Part shown: positions 32,644 to 43,696 of the stretch, one piece after another
How positions within the stretch are numbered: the stretch's first letter is position 1
How the letters are laid out: every line of letters begins with the position of its first letter
Source of the DNA: Paenibacillus sp. JZ16
GTDB taxonomy: Bacteria; Bacillota; Bacilli; Paenibacillales; Paenibacillaceae
Direction: 5' to 3'
NCBI RefSeq assembly: GCF_015326965.1
Contig: NZ_CP017659.1
Location: 6,461,001 to 6,525,000 of the forward strand
Length of the DNA: 64,000 nt
Translations under genes and position numbers: made by a program
Notes under the pieces: generated by a model
What the model was told of the DNA's origin: nothing
Seen by the model: the letters and a program-made list of their open reading frames with translations, nothing else
Database searches by the model: none

Positions 32644-34017
32644 ATGAACAATCGCAAGTTTCGCATCTGGAATATTGCCAGACTAAAACGGAAGGTCATG
32701 GAAGGTCTGAGCATGGGTCGAACGCTCATTATATTGATGCTTGGCTCTCTTATATTTTTTATTTTGCTAGGGCTCGGAGGGATGGCGGAACAGCGGATGA
32801 ATTCCTCGCCCGTGTCGTCCATGAAAGGATTGGCCGCTTCGTTATCCAGCCATTTTTTCATCGATATGATCGGCATGGAGATGCCGCATATGACGGCTTC
32901 CAAAGAGACCTCAAGCTTCTCCGGCGAGAAAATGTCGACCTTCGTCTTTGAACTGCTTACGAGCGTGAACCCGAGGGACCCGAAAAGCCTGCTTGCGGGC
33001 GAATTGCCCGGCATGAAGGCAAATCAACCGGTGCAGCTGTCACATGGCTCCGGGAACGAGGATGGGGAAGCACCGGCGGATTACCGGCCGGATCCAGCCG
33101 AGGAGCAGGCGGAAGGCGACCCTGCTGATGCCGGGGAAGAGCCGCCGCAAGGCGGTCGGGGTATCGGCAATGAAGATAACGGCGAGGATGTCCCGGATCA
33201 GGGCACGGAAGACGAGCCTGGCAGTAAGAATGACCCTGGAAGCACCTCCAAGGATGGAAAGTCTACGAATGGAAAGAAAGCCGTACTCATCTATCATTCG
33301 CACCCACAGGAAGCATATAACCCGCTGCTAACGCATCCATCCGATAATCCGGGGGCTGTATCCCCAAGCAAGAACGTCATGCTGGTGGGCAGCTTTCTGA
33401 GTAAAAGACTTGAGGCCAACGGAATTGGGACCCTGCATGATAAAAGTGACTATCAATCTACCATTGAAGGATACAATTATAACTTTTCTTATAAATACTC
33501 GCGCCAGATGGTCATGGAGGCCATGTCCCAGAACGACGGCATTCATTACCTGATCGATATCCATCGGGATTCGCAGCGGTATAACAAAACGACGGCAACC
33601 GTAAACGGCGTTAACTACGCCAAGGTTTACTTCATCATCGGTCATGCGAACGAGAACTGGAGACAGAACGAGGCGTTTGCAAGCAAAATCAATGCCAAGC
33701 TGGAAAAATCCTATCCTGGGGTGTCTCGAGGCGTGTGGGGCAAATCAGCGGATCAAGGGAACGGGGAATATAATCAATCCCTGTCGCCAAACAGTATTCT
33801 GATCGAAATCGGCGGCATCGATAATACGAAGGAAGAATTGCAGCGGACAGCTGAAGCGTTGGCGGACATCATTGCAGATGTGTACTGGCAGGAGCAAGAG
33901 GCGGAGAAAGCCAGCGTGAAAAAAGACAACGATCAAACGAAGAAGCAGTCCGTTTCCGCGGGAACCAAGGGCGGAAGCAAAAAAGGAACAGAGGATCAAG
34001 CAGCCAAAGCAGGCTAA
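32644..34017 (+). CDS. spoIIP: Stage II sporulation protein P (peptidoglycan amidase/endopeptidase)
   Basis: A 457-residue membrane-anchored cell-wall hydrolase that, with SpoIID and SpoIIM, drives engulfment. One transmembrane helix lies at about 27-46. An extracytoplasmic linker is unusually acidic and Gly/Pro-rich (about 128-205), so the protein is longer than B. subtilis SpoIIP (about 400). The catalytic domain begins near 212 (VLIYHSHPQEAY, H218 and H220) and continues with YLIDIHRDSQ and ILIEIGGIDN. The C-terminal tail is Lys/Gln-rich. ATG 32644 follows CGAGGAGGAC. Confidence 0.95.
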   Translation: MNNRKFRIWNIARLKRKVMEGLSMGRTLIILMLGSLIFFILLGLGGMAEQRMNSSPVSSMKGLAASLSSHFFIDMIGMEMPHMTASKETSSFSGEKMSTFVFELLTSVNPRDPKSLLAGELPGMKANQPVQLSHGSGNEDGEAPADYRPDPAEEQAEGDPADAGEEPPQGGRGIGNEDNGEDVPDQGTEDEPGSKNDPGSTSKDGKSTNGKKAVLIYHSHPQEAYNPLLTHPSDNPGAVSPSKNVMLVGSFLSKRLEANGIGTLHDKSDYQSTIEGYNYNFSYKYSRQMVMEAMSQNDGIHYLIDIHRDSQRYNKTTATVNGVNYAKVYFIIGHANENWRQNEAFASKINAKLEKSYPGVSRGVWGKSADQGNGEYNQSLSPNSILIEIGGIDNTKEELQRTAEALADIIADVYWQEQEAEKASVKKDNDQTKKQSVSAGTKGGSKKGTEDQAAKAG

Positions 34018-34079
34018 CAGCTCGGCGGTAAGTGCAAGTGCGCCAAGTGTGAACGGGTAAATCGGGGAGGGACTCAGTG

Positions 34080-34487
34080 ATGTCAAGAATGGGAAAACGG
34101 TTGGTGGCTCTTATCATATGGACAGGCATCGGCATATTGGTCGGCATGCAGCTTGGCGGGGCAAAAGCACCAGTACCGGCAGACGGTACCGGAGCCGTGC
34201 AAACTGTGCAGCAAAACCATGCTCAGGATCCGCAAGGCGGGGCTGCTCAAGGGAATGGATGGGGAGGGACACGCAAGACCCCTCCCGTATCAGAGTCCGC
34301 TGTTCTAGAAGAAGATGCTCGTAAGACCTTGCCCGAATATGAGCCGACGCCTAGCGACATCCTGCTTCCCGAGCGTTCGCAACCGCCTGCCGATGTGCTG
34401 GCCGATAAGACGGCAGGTCTGCTTCAGCAGTTGTCTGACAAAAGCATACGCTGGGTCGTATCGATGTTCGGATCGATCACGGAATAA
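34080..34487 (+). CDS. Small membrane-anchored protein in the yqxA position (DUF3679-like)
   Basis: A 135-residue protein with an N-terminal signal-anchor (about 8-25, [19 protein letters not shown]) followed by a polar, Gln/Gly/Pro-rich region. The C-terminus contains a helix ([27 protein letters not shown]). The GMQ after the anchor and the place between spoIIP and lepA match yqxA of B. subtilis, a small uncharacterised protein. Sequence similarity is too low by eye for a firm call. ATG 34080 follows GGGGAGGG; a GTG sits one codon earlier. Confidence 0.7.
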   Translation: MSRMGKRLVALIIWTGIGILVGMQLGGAKAPVPADGTGAVQTVQQNHAQDPQGGAAQGNGWGGTRKTPPVSESAVLEEDARKTLPEYEPTPSDILLPERSQPPADVLADKTAGLLQQLSDKSIRWVVSMFGSITE

Positions 34488-34507
34488 ATTCACCTTTATT
34501 CTCAGCA

Positions 34508-34536
34508 TTGCTGTGCATCCCCTCAACTGGTATAAT
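34508..34536 (+). promoter_or_regulatory. SigA promoter of lepA
   Basis: TTGCTG (34508-34513), 17-base spacer, TATAAT (34531-34536), with TGG directly before the -10 (extended -10). About 40 bases upstream of the lepA start. Confidence 0.8.
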
Positions 34537-34575
34537 AAGTTGATTCAAACATCTGGTGGTTGTTGGGGGTTAGGC

Positions 34576-36393
34576 ATGACAGACGTACAAGCAAGACAAC
34601 AAAAAATTCGTAATTTCTGTATCATTGCACATATAGACCATGGGAAATCGACGCTTGCTGACCGTATATTGGAATTTACGGGCGCATTAACTTCGCGTGA
34701 AATGCAAGAGCAGGTACTGGATCAGATGGATCTGGAGAGAGAACGCGGGATTACCATCAAGCTGCAGGCGGTTCGCCTGAATTACAAATCCGATGACGGC
34801 GAGGAGTATATATTGAATCTGATTGATACTCCAGGGCACGTCGACTTTACGTATGAGGTATCCCGAAGCCTGGCCGCTTGTGAAGGCGCGCTGCTCGTAG
34901 TTGATGCTGCACAGGGAATTGAAGCGCAGACATTGGCCAACGTATATCTGGCACTGGATAACAATCTTGAAATTCTGCCTGTCATTAACAAGATAGACTT
35001 GCCAAGCGCCGATCCTGAGCGGGTGAAACAGGAAGTTGAGGATGTCATCGGTCTGGATGCCAGCGATGCCGTATTAGCTTCTGCCAAGGCCGGCATCGGA
35101 ATCAAGGAAATTCTGGAGCAGGTGGTTCAGAAAGTTCCTGCGCCAACCGGCGATTCGGAAGAACCGCTGAAAGCGCTGATTTTCGACTCCCATTATGATC
35201 CTTACAAAGGCGTTATCGTATATGTGCGCGTTATTGACGGAAGCATTAAAGCCGGCTCCAAGATCAAAATGATGGCTACCGGCAAAACCTTCGAGGTCAT
35301 TGAGGTGGGGGCGTTTAAGCCGCGCATGTCCATCGTGGACGAGCTTAACGTCGGCGATGTCGGTTTCATCGTGGCTGGTATCAAGAGCGTTGGCGATACG
35401 CAGGTCGGTGATACGGTAACGGATGCCAAGCGTCCGACGGCCCAGCCGCTTCCGGGTTACCGCAAAATCAACCCGATGGTATTCTGCGGACTGTATCCAA
35501 TCGAAACGTCAGACTACAATGATCTGCGCGAGGCGCTCGAGAAGCTGCAGCTTAATGATGCATCGCTCAGCTTTGAGCCGGAGACATCCAGCGCGCTCGG
35601 ATTCGGTTTCCGTTGCGGATTCCTTGGCCTGCTGCACATGGATGTCATCCAGGAGCGGATTGAACGAGAGTTTAACATACCGCTGATTACGACTGCGCCG
35701 AGCGTTATTTACCGCATTACGCTGACGAACGGAGAGCAGATCCAGATCGATAACCCGTCTCATTATCCTGAGGTGGGCAAGGTCGATTATGTCGAAGAGC
35801 CTTATGTTAAAGCAGGCATTATCGTTCCGAACGATTATGTCGGAGCGATCATGGAACTCTGCCAGAATAAACGCGGCGAATTCGTAAACATGGAATACCT
35901 GGACACAACGCGCGTTACCATTACCTATGAAATTCCGCTGTCGGAAATCGTGTATGATTTCTTCGACCAGTTGAAATCGAGCACCAAAGGATATGCTTCA
36001 TTCGATTACGAGTTGTCCGGGTACCGTCGATCCAATCTGGTCAAAATGGACATTTTGCTCAATGCCGAGCAGGTGGATGCCTTGTCCTTTATCGTGCACA
36101 AGGACCGTGCTTATCACCGCGGACGTGCGATTTGCGAGAAGCTGCGTGAGCTGATTCCTCGTCAAATGTTCGAAGTGCCGATTCAAGCTTCTGTCGGTAC
36201 CAAGGTTGTTGCCCGTGAAACGGTTAAAGCGATGCGCAAAAACGTCCTTGCCAAGTGTTACGGCGGTGACATCTCCCGTAAACGGAAACTCCTTGAGAAG
36301 CAGAAGGAAGGTAAGAAACGGATGAAGCAAGTTGGCAGCGTTGAAGTGCCGCAGGAAGCCTTCATGGCGGTACTGAAAATCGACGACAAGTAA
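34576..36393 (+). CDS. lepA: Elongation factor 4 (LepA), back-translocating GTPase
   Basis: A 605-residue translational GTPase. G1 is AHIDHGKST (about 17-25), G2/G3 are RGITIKLQ and [12 protein letters not shown], and G4 is NKIDLP. The LepA-specific C-terminal domain runs to the end ([19 protein letters not shown], then the basic [23 protein letters not shown] split over 540-565). The open frame runs far upstream to 34315, but ATG 34576 matches the family start and length and lies after the promoter. The ribosome binding site is GGGGG. A terminator hairpin follows. Confidence 0.96.
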   Translation: MTDVQARQQKIRNFCIIAHIDHGKSTLADRILEFTGALTSREMQEQVLDQMDLERERGITIKLQAVRLNYKSDDGEEYILNLIDTPGHVDFTYEVSRSLAACEGALLVVDAAQGIEAQTLANVYLALDNNLEILPVINKIDLPSADPERVKQEVEDVIGLDASDAVLASAKAGIGIKEILEQVVQKVPAPTGDSEEPLKALIFDSHYDPYKGVIVYVRVIDGSIKAGSKIKMMATGKTFEVIEVGAFKPRMSIVDELNVGDVGFIVAGIKSVGDTQVGDTVTDAKRPTAQPLPGYRKINPMVFCGLYPIETSDYNDLREALEKLQLNDASLSFEPETSSALGFGFRCGFLGLLHMDVIQERIEREFNIPLITTAPSVIYRITLTNGEQIQIDNPSHYPEVGKVDYVEEPYVKAGIIVPNDYVGAIMELCQNKRGEFVNMEYLDTTRVTITYEIPLSEIVYDFFDQLKSSTKGYASFDYELSGYRRSNLVKMDILLNAEQVDALSFIVHKDRAYHRGRAICEKLRELIPRQMFEVPIQASVGTKVVARETVKAMRKNVLAKCYGGDISRKRKLLEKQKEGKKRMKQVGSVEVPQEAFMAVLKIDDK

Positions 36394-36470
36394 ATTTTGC
36401 ATAGGAATGCCAGCCCAAGAGTTAACAGGGTAGGCTGTCCTGCGTATATAGTCTTATGAAGTAAATGATG

Positions 36471-36505
36471 GGAAAGCCGATTCTCGGCTTTCCTTTCTTT
36501 CATTC
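36471..36505 (+). terminator. Rho-independent terminator after lepA
   Basis: GGAAAGCCGA pairs perfectly with TCGGCTTTCC (loop TTC) and is followed by TTTCTTT. Confidence 0.85.
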
Positions 36506-36597
36506 CAAGAAGCATAGCGTTATAGTAGAGAAGGAACCTTCGAGAAGTTACTTAAAGTAAGTCATGCCAGAGGTGTACATGAGGGGGCAAGAAAAGA

Positions 36598-37764
36598 ATG
36601 ACGGCAAACGATCAACGGACGGAAGCGGTGTACATCCACATTCCGTTTTGCACCAATAAATGTTTTTACTGCGACTTCAATTCCTACGTGTTGAAAGATC
36701 AGCCGGTAATGGATTATCTGCGCGCGCTGGATAAGGAAATGGAGCTGACCGTTCAGGCTAACCCGCCTGGACGAATCAAAAGCATATTTGTAGGCGGCGG
36801 GACTCCAACGGTGCTGAAGCCGGATGAAATGGAATACTTCTTGCAGAGCGTGAAGCGCCATTTTCCGGAATGGTCCGATGACATTGAATTTTCGATGGAA
36901 GCCAATCCCGGCACTACGGATTTGGAGAAGCTGTCCGTCATGCGCGAGGGCGGCGTGAACCGCATCAGCTTCGGGGTGCAGGCCTTCCAGAACAGCTTGC
37001 TGACCGGCATCGGTCGGATTCATGATACGGATGATGTGTATCGAAGTCTCGAGAACGCCAGAAGAGCAGGCTTTGATAACATGTCCATCGATTTGATGTT
37101 CGGGCTCCCGAACCAAACCTTGGACATGCTTGCGGAAAGCGTGGATAAGGCGCTGGAGCTTGGACTCCCGCATTATTCAATCTACAGCCTGAAGGTTGAA
37201 GAAAACACGCTGTTCCATACGATGTACCAGCGAAACCAGCTGCCGCTTCCGGATGAGGAGGACGAGCTGAATATGTATCTTCTATTAATGGAGCGGATGC
37301 AGGCTGCCGGATATAAACAGTATGAGATCAGTAATTTTGCCAAACCCGGCTTTGAGAGCCGGCATAATATGACGTATTGGCGCAACGAGGATTATTATGG
37401 CTTGGGCGCGGGAGCGCACGGATACATTGGTCGTCAGCGCCATGTAAACATTAAAGGCGTCAACCCATATAATGAAGCAGCGAATCAAGGACTTCCGCGA
37501 TTGGAGAGTTTTGAGGTATCAAGAGAAGAAGCGATGGAGGATTTCCTCATGGTTGGGCTCCGAGTCCTGGATGGCGTTTCGCGCAGCCGGTTCCGGCAGC
37601 AATTCGGGATTTCTATGGAAGAGGTATTCGCCGGCCCGCTGAATAAAATGGTAGGTGCGGGACTACTCGATTCCACGGATGATGGATATAAACTGAGCAG
37701 TAAAGGCATTCTGTTCGGCAACGATGTGTTTGCCGAATTTATAGGCAGCTTGTCAACAAATTAA
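36598..37764 (+). CDS. hemW: Radical SAM family heme chaperone HemW
   Basis: A 388-residue radical SAM protein, formerly called an oxygen-independent coproporphyrinogen oxidase homologue, now regarded as a heme chaperone. The cluster motif is C18-x3-C22-x2-C25 (HIPFCTNKCFYCDF), followed by GGGTPT (about 64-69) and ISFGVQAF (about 123-130). The C-terminal HemN-like domain is present (WRNEDYYGLGAGAHGYIG). The length is that of HemW, shorter than true HemN. ATG 36598 follows GAGGGGGC. It lies in the conserved place between lepA and hrcA. Confidence 0.94.
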   Translation: MTANDQRTEAVYIHIPFCTNKCFYCDFNSYVLKDQPVMDYLRALDKEMELTVQANPPGRIKSIFVGGGTPTVLKPDEMEYFLQSVKRHFPEWSDDIEFSMEANPGTTDLEKLSVMREGGVNRISFGVQAFQNSLLTGIGRIHDTDDVYRSLENARRAGFDNMSIDLMFGLPNQTLDMLAESVDKALELGLPHYSIYSLKVEENTLFHTMYQRNQLPLPDEEDELNMYLLLMERMQAAGYKQYEISNFAKPGFESRHNMTYWRNEDYYGLGAGAHGYIGRQRHVNIKGVNPYNEAANQGLPRLESFEVSREEAMEDFLMVGLRVLDGVSRSRFRQQFGISMEEVFAGPLNKMVGAGLLDSTDDGYKLSSKGILFGNDVFAEFIGSLSTN

Positions 37765-37840
37765 TCTATTGAACTTATATGCGCTCTGTTGTATATTTAT
37801 TCATAACATGACGGAGCGTGTAAAGGGGAGACGGACAACA

Positions 37841-38302
37841 ATGTCGGCGGTATGCAGAAAGGCGAAGTTAGAAGATGTCGAGCCGCTGTATCAGATGATT
37901 CAGGGTTATGCGGAAAAGGGCATTATGCTGCCCCGGTCCAAAAAAGTGCTGGAGAAACAGATCGGGGAATTCGTTGTGGCCGAATCCGAAGGGAACGTGA
38001 TCGGCTGCGGTTCCTTGTGCCAGCTGGGAAATGATCTGGTAGAGATTCGTTCACTCGGCATCTCCGATGGTTATAAAGGGCAAGGAATCGGCTCCATGCT
38101 GGTGGATTCCCTTCTCGAAGAAGCGAAACGGCGCGAGCTCCCGAAAGTGATGGCCTTGACGTACGAGGTATCCTTTTTCATCAAAAACGGCTTTGCCGTT
38201 GTGGAAAAGGAGATTTTCCCGGAGAAAGTGTGGACCGACTGCATTCACTGCAAGAAGCAGCACGCTTGTGACGAAATAGCTGTTCTTAAAGTACTGAACT
38301 GA
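37841..38302 (+). CDS. GNAT family N-acetyltransferase (ArgA-like domain)
   Basis: A 153-residue acetyltransferase. The acetyl-CoA loop is RSLGISDGYKGQGIGSMLVD (about 69-88). The opening CRKAKLEDVEPLYQMIQGYAEKG resembles the acetyltransferase domain of N-acetylglutamate synthase. The C-terminus holds a cysteine group (DCIHCKKQHACDE) that could bind metal. The open frame extends to 37769, but ATG 37841 follows AAAGGGGAG and is the better start. It lies between hemW and hrcA and ends only 1 base before the hrcA promoter -35. The substrate is unknown. Confidence 0.82.
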   Translation: MSAVCRKAKLEDVEPLYQMIQGYAEKGIMLPRSKKVLEKQIGEFVVAESEGNVIGCGSLCQLGNDLVEIRSLGISDGYKGQGIGSMLVDSLLEEAKRRELPKVMALTYEVSFFIKNGFAVVEKEIFPEKVWTDCIHCKKQHACDEIAVLKVLN

Positions 38303-38303
38303 C

Positions 38304-38333
38304 TTGACAATCCTCAGGTCGGTTTGGTATTTT
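38304..38333 (+). promoter_or_regulatory. SigA promoter of the hrcA-dnaK operon
   Basis: A consensus TTGACA at 38304-38309, an 18-base spacer and a TATTTT -10 at 38328-38333. The CIRCE operator starts 12 bases downstream, in the usual repressing position. Confidence 0.65.
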
Positions 38334-38344
38334 TGTTATATCGG

Positions 38345-38371
38345 TTAGCACTCGATGGCGATGAGTGCTAA
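38345..38371 (+). promoter_or_regulatory. CIRCE operator (HrcA binding site)
   Basis: TTAGCACTC, 9 bases, GAGTGCTAA: a perfect CIRCE inverted repeat. HrcA bound here represses the operon, and heat relieves repression because HrcA needs a chaperonin to fold. Confidence 0.98.
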
Positions 38372-38410
38372 CGAAAGTGAAATTAAGCAGTCAGCAAGGA
38401 GGGGAGCGAC

Positions 38411-39445
38411 ATATTAACAGATCGTCAACGCATGATTTTGAATGCCATTGTGGATGACTATATCCGTTCTGCCGAGCCGGTTGGTTCAAGAAGCATTTCC
38501 AAACGCGGGGATGTCGGATACAGTCCGGCAACCATTCGTAACGAGATGGCTGATCTGGAGGAACTCGGATTTCTGGAGCAGCCTCATACATCAGCTGGAC
38601 GAATTCCGTCACATAAAGGATATCGTTATTATGTTGATCATCTCACGTCGTCGTTTTCCTTGAACCCTGCGGAACTGCATATGATGAAATCCTTTTTTGC
38701 AGAAAAGCTGAACGTGATGGAGCAGATGATACAGCATACAGCTGGCATTCTGTCTCAAATGACTAATTACACTTCCATCCTGCTGGGACCGGAAGTTTTT
38801 CATACGTCTTTGCGTCATTTCCAGCTTCTTCCTCTCCATGAGGATCAAGCGGTAGCCATCATCGTAACCAGCACAGGGCAAGTCGAGAACAAGATTGTTT
38901 CGATTCCGCAGGGTGTGTCCGTTTCCGATCTGGAGCAAGTGGTCAATCTTCTGAACAAGAAGCTGGTCAACGTGCCTCTATATAAACTCAAGACCCGTTT
39001 GTATACGGAGATTGGCGAGGAAATGCAGCGGCATATTTCACATTATGAAGACCTCATGAGTATGCTGGATATCGCCCTTAACAATGAACCGGACCATCGC
39101 GGCGTATATCTTAGCGGCACGACCCACATGCTGAATCAGCCGGAGTTCAAGGATGTGGATAAGGTAAGGGAGATTTTCGAGCTTCTGGAACAGACACCCG
39201 CACTGTTGAAACTCATGGCTCCTGCTCCCGGTGAGCATGGTGTCCAAGTGAAGATCGGTACGGAAAATACGCATGAAGCGATTTCCAATTGCAGTTTGAT
39301 TACTGCGACTTATTCGATAGATGGAAAAGCGCTCGGTTCGATTGGTATTCTCGGTCCTACAAGAATGGAATATGCACGGGTGATCGGCATCTTGAATGTG
39401 TTATCCCATGATCTGACGAAGCTGCTGTCACACTGGTACAAATAA
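38411..39445 (+). CDS. hrcA: Heat-inducible transcription repressor HrcA, probable AUA start
   Basis: A 344-residue repressor of CIRCE operons, with an N-terminal winged helix (SKRGDVGYSPATIRNEMADLEEL about 31-53) and a GAF-like C-terminal domain. The first in-frame ATG (38432) would cut off the conserved opening LTDRQR and lies 28 bases from the strong AAGGAGGGG. The codon seven places upstream, ATA at 38411, is at perfect spacing from that site and gives [M]LTDRQRMILNAIVDDY, the normal HrcA N-terminus. No ATG, GTG or TTG occurs in frame between. I therefore annotate an AUA start; a sequencing error or use of ATG 38432 is possible. Confidence 0.85.
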   Translation: MLTDRQRMILNAIVDDYIRSAEPVGSRSISKRGDVGYSPATIRNEMADLEELGFLEQPHTSAGRIPSHKGYRYYVDHLTSSFSLNPAELHMMKSFFAEKLNVMEQMIQHTAGILSQMTNYTSILLGPEVFHTSLRHFQLLPLHEDQAVAIIVTSTGQVENKIVSIPQGVSVSDLEQVVNLLNKKLVNVPLYKLKTRLYTEIGEEMQRHISHYEDLMSMLDIALNNEPDHRGVYLSGTTHMLNQPEFKDVDKVREIFELLEQTPALLKLMAPAPGEHGVQVKIGTENTHEAISNCSLITATYSIDGKALGSIGILGPTRMEYARVIGILNVLSHDLTKLLSHWYK

Positions 39446-39458
39446 AGGAGTGAGACAG

Positions 39459-41000
39459 ATGAGCCAAGGACAACATAGCCAAGTGGACGGAGATGAACGT
39501 TATTCTACGCTATTAAACAACAGTAATGCCGTCCGGGCCGTCACGTCCGCTGTAGAAGGCACGCTTGGACCGAAGGGGCTCGACGTGATGCTGGTAGGTC
39601 CCCGCGGCGAAGTGGTCATTACCAATGACGGGGTAACGATTCTGGATAAAATGGATGTCACCCACCCGGCTGCCCGCCTTCTCATTCAGGTGGCAAGAGC
39701 GCAGCAGGAGAAAATCGGCGACGGAACCACAACGGCTACCGTGCTTGCAGGCGCACTTGTGCAGGAAGGGGTTTCCCGCATCACCCGCGGGGTGCCTGCA
39801 TCCAAGGTGGTGGAGGGGCTGCGTCAAGGAATCGAGAAGTCGATGGAGCTGTTAACAAAGCGGGTTCGGCTGATCGACGGATTGGATGATCCGCTGCTGG
39901 AACGGACGGTGTACGTTGCGGGGCGTGAACGGAAGGACATCGTGGAGCTGATTATGCAAGCTGCGAGGAAAGCCGGAATCACCCGTCTTCAGGATCCTTC
40001 CTACTCGCTCGCGGACAGTATAATTGCCCTGGAGAATGCCGAGAATGAAGTGTTTGAGGGGGTTCTGCTCCGGCAGCGACCGATCTTCGCCCGCGAGTCC
40101 AGGTCCTATGACGATGCAAAAGTGTTGGTGCTGTTTGATTCCCTGGAGCCGGATGAGATCGATGAAGAGGCGCTCACAACCGAAGCCGGATTTGCGCAAT
40201 ATATGGATCTCCGAAAAGTGTTCGCTTCAGATTTGGAGAGATTGTCCGAGCTGTCCGTAAAACTCATCCTGCTTGAAAAAGGCATCCACCCGGATGCGGA
40301 GCAGTTTTGCCTGGATCACGGCATGATGGTTGTACCGCGCGTCTCCCGTGCGGATCTTCGCCGGGTAAGCGACATGACGGGAGCTACTCCCATACGCCGC
40401 AAGGCGTTACATAAAGACTCGAAGGAGCTTGCGGTCCTTCTGGGTGATACCCCGCGTGTCGCTTATGATGAAGGCATCGAGAAAATCCGGCTGTCCTGCG
40501 GCAGCCAAGACAAGGACCGTATCGTGACGGTCATTGTTGGGGCAAGCACTTCCGAGGTCGTAGGCGAAGCGGCCAGAATCGCTGGGGATGCGGCCTCGGC
40601 ACTGCAGGCTGCCGTTTCCGGAGGGGTGCTTCCGGGCGGCGGGACAAGCGAACTCGCGGTGTCCTACGAGTTGGAACGGATCCGGGAGGCTCAGAAAGGC
40701 ATGGAAGCCTTCGGCATGGAAGCCGTTTCGGCGGCTTTGCGCAAGCCGATGTCGCAGATACTTCTCAATGCCGGTTACAACCCGCTCGAGAAGATGGAAG
40801 AAGTGCGCGCTGCGCAAATCCGTGCAGACTCTGATTGCATGGGTATTGATTGCGACAGCGGCCGGGTTGTCGATTATGAGGAGCTGGGCGTGCTGGATCC
40901 GGCACCGGTTAAACTTCACGGCTTGCGGGCAGCCGGTGAAGTCGCAGCAGCCGTGCTGCGGATTCATCACGTCATCAAGATGAAAGAAATAGGCGAATAA
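39459..41000 (+). CDS. TCP-1/cpn60 chaperonin of archaeal (group II/III) type
   Basis: A 513-residue chaperonin subunit that resembles archaeal thermosomes more than GroEL. Equatorial motifs are GPKGLDVML (37-45), ITNDGVTIL (54-62), [10 protein letters not shown] (66-75), GDGTTT (87-92) and [12 protein letters not shown] (about 388-399). ATPase aspartates D88 and D377 (IAGDAASAL) are kept. The apical part ([34 protein letters not shown]) follows the thermosome pattern. The GroEL-type GGM tail is absent. It lies 13 bases after hrcA and before grpE, so it should share CIRCE control. ATG 39459 follows AAGGAGTGA. Bacterial group III chaperonins in dnaK operons are known from other Bacillota. Confidence 0.9.
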   Translation: MSQGQHSQVDGDERYSTLLNNSNAVRAVTSAVEGTLGPKGLDVMLVGPRGEVVITNDGVTILDKMDVTHPAARLLIQVARAQQEKIGDGTTTATVLAGALVQEGVSRITRGVPASKVVEGLRQGIEKSMELLTKRVRLIDGLDDPLLERTVYVAGRERKDIVELIMQAARKAGITRLQDPSYSLADSIIALENAENEVFEGVLLRQRPIFARESRSYDDAKVLVLFDSLEPDEIDEEALTTEAGFAQYMDLRKVFASDLERLSELSVKLILLEKGIHPDAEQFCLDHGMMVVPRVSRADLRRVSDMTGATPIRRKALHKDSKELAVLLGDTPRVAYDEGIEKIRLSCGSQDKDRIVTVIVGASTSEVVGEAARIAGDAASALQAAVSGGVLPGGGTSELAVSYELERIREAQKGMEAFGMEAVSAALRKPMSQILLNAGYNPLEKMEEVRAAQIRADSDCMGIDCDSGRVVDYEELGVLDPAPVKLHGLRAAGEVAAAVLRIHHVIKMKEIGE

Positions 41001-41063
41001 CGCTTAAGGTATAGAACAAATCACGGATAGACTGTTTTAGACTATGAAGGAGGTGAAGGCGTC

Positions 41064-41675
41064 TTGAATAAAGAGCATAAGGATGCCGTTCAAGATACAG
41101 TTACAGAAGAAATGATGGAAGAAACTTTGGAGAACACGCCAAATACGGGTGAGAGCGGGTCTGCAGAGGAAGCCGTAAATCCCGAACAGGAGATTCCTGT
41201 AACGGAATCGGCGGATGAAGCAGGTTCAGCAGAGCTTGAGAAGCTTCAGGCTGAGGTGCTGGAGCACCAGCAGCGTACCCTGCGAGTTCAAGCGGATTTT
41301 GACAACTTCCGTCGTCGCACCCAGAAGGAGAAAGAAGATCTGGGCAAATATGCATCTTCCAAACTGATTACGGAGCTTCTGCCCGTCATCGACAATTTTG
41401 AGCGTGCCCTTCAGGCATCCGAGGAGAACCCGGAGTTTGAATCCTTCTCCAAGGGAGTCAGCATGATCTTCCGCCAGTTGGAATCGGTCCTTGCTACCGA
41501 AGGCTTGACCGCGATGAAGAGTGTAGGCGAGCCGTTCAATCCGGAGTATCACCAAGCGATCATGCAGGTGGAAAGCGATGAATACGAGGAAGGCATCGTG
41601 GTTGAGGAAGTGCAGAAGGGGTATAAGCTTAAAGATAAAGTGTTAAGACCTGCGATGGTTAAAGTGAGCATGTAA
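41064..41675 (+). CDS. grpE: Nucleotide exchange factor GrpE
   Basis: A 203-residue exchange factor for DnaK. The long acidic N-terminus (about 1-60) is followed by a coiled-coil stalk (AELEKLQAEVLEHQQRTLRVQADFDNF, split at 56-82) and the beta-domain (GEPFNPEYHQAIMQVESDE, VEEVQKGYKLKDKVLRPAMVKV). It starts with TTG at 41064, 8 bases after a strong AAGGAGGTGA. Fourth position of the hrcA operon when the chaperonin is counted after hrcA. Confidence 0.96.
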   Translation: MNKEHKDAVQDTVTEEMMEETLENTPNTGESGSAEEAVNPEQEIPVTESADEAGSAELEKLQAEVLEHQQRTLRVQADFDNFRRRTQKEKEDLGKYASSKLITELLPVIDNFERALQASEENPEFESFSKGVSMIFRQLESVLATEGLTAMKSVGEPFNPEYHQAIMQVESDEYEEGIVVEEVQKGYKLKDKVLRPAMVKVSM

Positions 41676-41746
41676 GCGACTTTCGATAGTCGTTTATCAT
41701 ATAAAAAATTGATGAAGATCATGCGAGGATTCGTGTGAATGAATAA

Positions 41747-43603
<1,857 letters not shown>

Positions 43604-43618
43604 TCTGAATAGATTGTA

Positions 43619-43660
43619 TGGGAAGGTCAAAGCTGCGCATCTTCGCACTTTGGCTTTCCT
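43619..43660 (+). other. Intercistronic hairpin between dnaK and dnaJ
   Basis: GGAAGGTCAAAGCTGCG pairs with CGCACTTTGGCTTTCC (one bulge, two G-U pairs, loop CATCTT). No U-tract follows, so it is more likely an RNA stability or processing element that lowers dnaJ expression relative to dnaK than a full terminator. Confidence 0.65.
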
Positions 43661-43696
43661 TATGTAAAAGAGTAATAAAGAGATTGGGGTGAAACC

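Noticed and set aside
38354..38410. A second operator or hairpin between CIRCE and hrcA
   Set aside because: The space holds only the ribosome binding site and plain sequence. No second inverted repeat was found.
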